Position numbers and translations under genes: made by a program. Positions 62,837-64,000 of a stretch of 64,000 bases of DNA are shown here, one piece after another; positions within the stretch are counted from its first letter, which is position 1; every line of letters starts with the position of its first letter. The notes under the pieces are model-generated. The model was not told the DNA's origin. It worked only from the letters and a program-made list of their open reading frames with translations, and ran no database searches. This DNA is from Incurvaria masculella (Eukaryota; Arthropoda; Insecta; Lepidoptera; Incurvariidae): the NCBI GenBank assembly GCA_946894095.1, contig OX335651.1:15460501-15524500 (forward strand), read 5' to 3'.

Positions 62837-64000
62837 TCACGTGTCCAAAATTTTCAAGAAGTCCTCCGGGGACACTAGCACTTGTTCCCGGGTGGCGGGC
62901 GGAGCGGGAGCTGGGCAGTCGGGCGCCGAGCTCTTCAGTTCCCCGAACGTGTGGGGGCGTTCTCGGCCTCCACTCGCGCGTTTCTTCAGACCGTTGGTCT
63001 TGTTGCGCGCGGAGGCCCGCTCGTCTTGCGGGTCGGGCCTTCGTCGCGCCCAGCTGAAGCCGTCCGGGCCCGGTTCGTACCCGGCCTCGGCCCCCGCCGA
63101 TACCGGCATGCACACCTGACCCCGCCGGCTCGCCGGCTTCCTCAGCTCGTTCTCGCTCAGCTGACGCTTCAGTTTTTCCTTTCCCACGACGAGTCGGAAG
63201 CCTCGCAGTTGCGTCTCATCACTGTCCATCCTCCTTCCCCGCGAAGGTATTTCGTTGTCGCTGAGCTGGCGCCGGAGCTTCCGGTTCCGTCCAGCTTCCG
63301 GAGCATAGCGGTCGCTCGGCGCGGAGTAGCGGAGGCTGCTGCCCGAGGAGCTGCCGGTACCCGAGTCCCCGGGCGCGGTCGGCCGCCGCAGCGTCTCGAT
63401 CGTGCTGTAGAAGGGCTGCAAGTCGTCACCAGGCGGGTGCGACGTGAGGTTGGCGGCGCTGTGGCGGGGGCTCGGGCCGTGCGCTCGCGGGAGCTGACTG
63501 CAGCTGCTCTGGCGCACCACCCCGGCGGGCTGTCGGCGCGGCATACTGCAACTCTTCGTCGCATCCTCGTTTCCGACCAACATATTCTCGTACAAGTGAG
63601 CGCTACTTCCGAACTCCTTGCCCAGAAGATTCTGCCTGCTCTCCGTCGTTTCCTTCCTCTGACCGACCGAGTTACTTTTCTTGTGGCCGGCTCTGCTCTT
63701 AGCTTCCGGTTTCTTGCCCAATTTGCAGTCACTAGCGCTGCGCGGGAGAATGTTCTCGTAGCTGGACTCTCCTTTGGCCGGAACGACAGTTTCATTCGAC
63801 CCGCTCGGGGTTTGCTGTTGGGGGGAGGTGACTACGTTTTCTGAACTAGTTCTATTGGAAGGCTTTGGTATCTTATTGCTAGAATTGGAGCGGACGATCG
63901 GGGCGGAGGCGGGTGTGGGGACGGCGGGCTCCGATCGTCTCTTGTCACTATCGGGTCGCGCGGACTTGTCCAAGACCACTTTGGTTTTGTCACCCTTGCA
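62837..64000 (-). CDS. C-terminal part of an unrecognised Ser/Arg-rich protein (partial, runs off right edge)
   Basis: The frame is open from the window edge to a TGA at 62837-62839, giving about 387 residues with no internal stop. I do not recognise the family. The chain is hydrophilic, rich in Ser, Arg, Pro and Gly, without predicted membrane segments or enzymatic motifs, and looks disordered. Short internal echoes stand out: SSYENIL and HLYENML, and RKLRRQLSDNEI and EKLKRQLSENEL, the latter pair resembling repeated basic phosphorylation-type motifs (RRQLS/KRQLS). The end is SPEDFLKILDT. No start codon should be assigned because upstream exons are missing. High GC and sustained openness against the local AT-rich background support real coding. 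A scaffold or kinase-substrate role would be a guess only. Confidence 0.75.
   Translation of the reverse strand, partial: CKGDKTKVVLDKSARPDSDKRRSEPAVPTPASAPIVRSNSSNKIPKPSNRTSSENVVTSPQQQTPSGSNETVVPAKGESSYENILPRSASDCKLGKKPEAKSRAGHKKSNSVGQRKETTESRQNLLGKEFGSSAHLYENMLVGNEDATKSCSMPRRQPAGVVRQSSCSQLPRAHGPSPRHSAANLTSHPPGDDLQPFYSTIETLRRPTAPGDSGTGSSSGSSLRYSAPSDRYAPEAGRNRKLRRQLSDNEIPSRGRRMDSDETQLRGFRLVVGKEKLKRQLSENELRKPASRRGQVCMPVSAGAEAGYEPGPDGFSWARRRPDPQDERASARNKTNGLKKRASGGRERPHTFGELKSSAPDCPAPAPPATREQVLVSPEDFLKILDT

Noticed and set aside
62882..63844. 320-codon plus-strand frame at the right edge
   Set aside because: It lies opposite the better minus-strand frame, has no recognisable motif and contains an antisense composition pattern typical of GC-rich coding DNA.

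Overview
The window looks like nuclear DNA from a lepidopteran insect (inference). It has compact insect-type genes with canonical GT-AG introns, AT-rich intergenic DNA packed with short TIR elements and SINEs, a Helitron of the type common in moths and butterflies, and a short tract of the insect telomere motif TTAGG. No bacterial operons, viral genes or CRISPR arrays are visible.

Six host genes can be supported. In order: SNRPC/U1-C (+, 2610-3134, one exon); a C7orf25/UPF0415 homologue (+, 8059-16904, eight exons, 404 aa); mitochondrial ATP synthase beta (+, 19834-21378, intronless, 514 aa); a ZNF800-like C2H2 zinc-finger gene (-, 39872 down to 27821, nine coding exons, about 1120 aa, with an apparent frameshift near 30690); UBA3, the catalytic subunit of the NEDD8 E1 (+, 47051-59643, seven exons, 464 aa); and the 3' end of an unrecognised serine/arginine-rich protein (-, 64000 down to 62837, continuing off the right edge). 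The phases of all proposed splice junctions agree. The only exception is the one ZNF800 exon that carries the frameshift. The genes are unrelated housekeeping or regulatory loci (splicing, respiration, transcription, neddylation), not a cluster.

Most of the remaining sequence is mobile-element debris. It includes a tRNA-headed SINE family and a sister subfamily whose head is derived from 5S rRNA. There is a TTAA-flanked MITE family with conserved ends, one copy of which holds a second insertion with its own target duplication. A 707-bp hAT-like element has a perfect 8-bp duplication. There is a Helitron interrupted by a 5S-headed SINE, and several long fold-back elements, one centred on the telomeric repeat. 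A moderately repetitive family contains a variable GTCC microsatellite. LINE and mariner fragments are also present.

The most interesting observations are the 5S-rRNA-headed SINEs sharing a body with tRNA-headed SINEs, the telomere-repeat-centred inverted repeat inside a larger TIR element, the decayed duplicate of UBA3 exon 6 lying just upstream of the real exon, the intronless ATP synthase beta, and the ZNF800 frameshift. I see no self-contained new enzymatic system.
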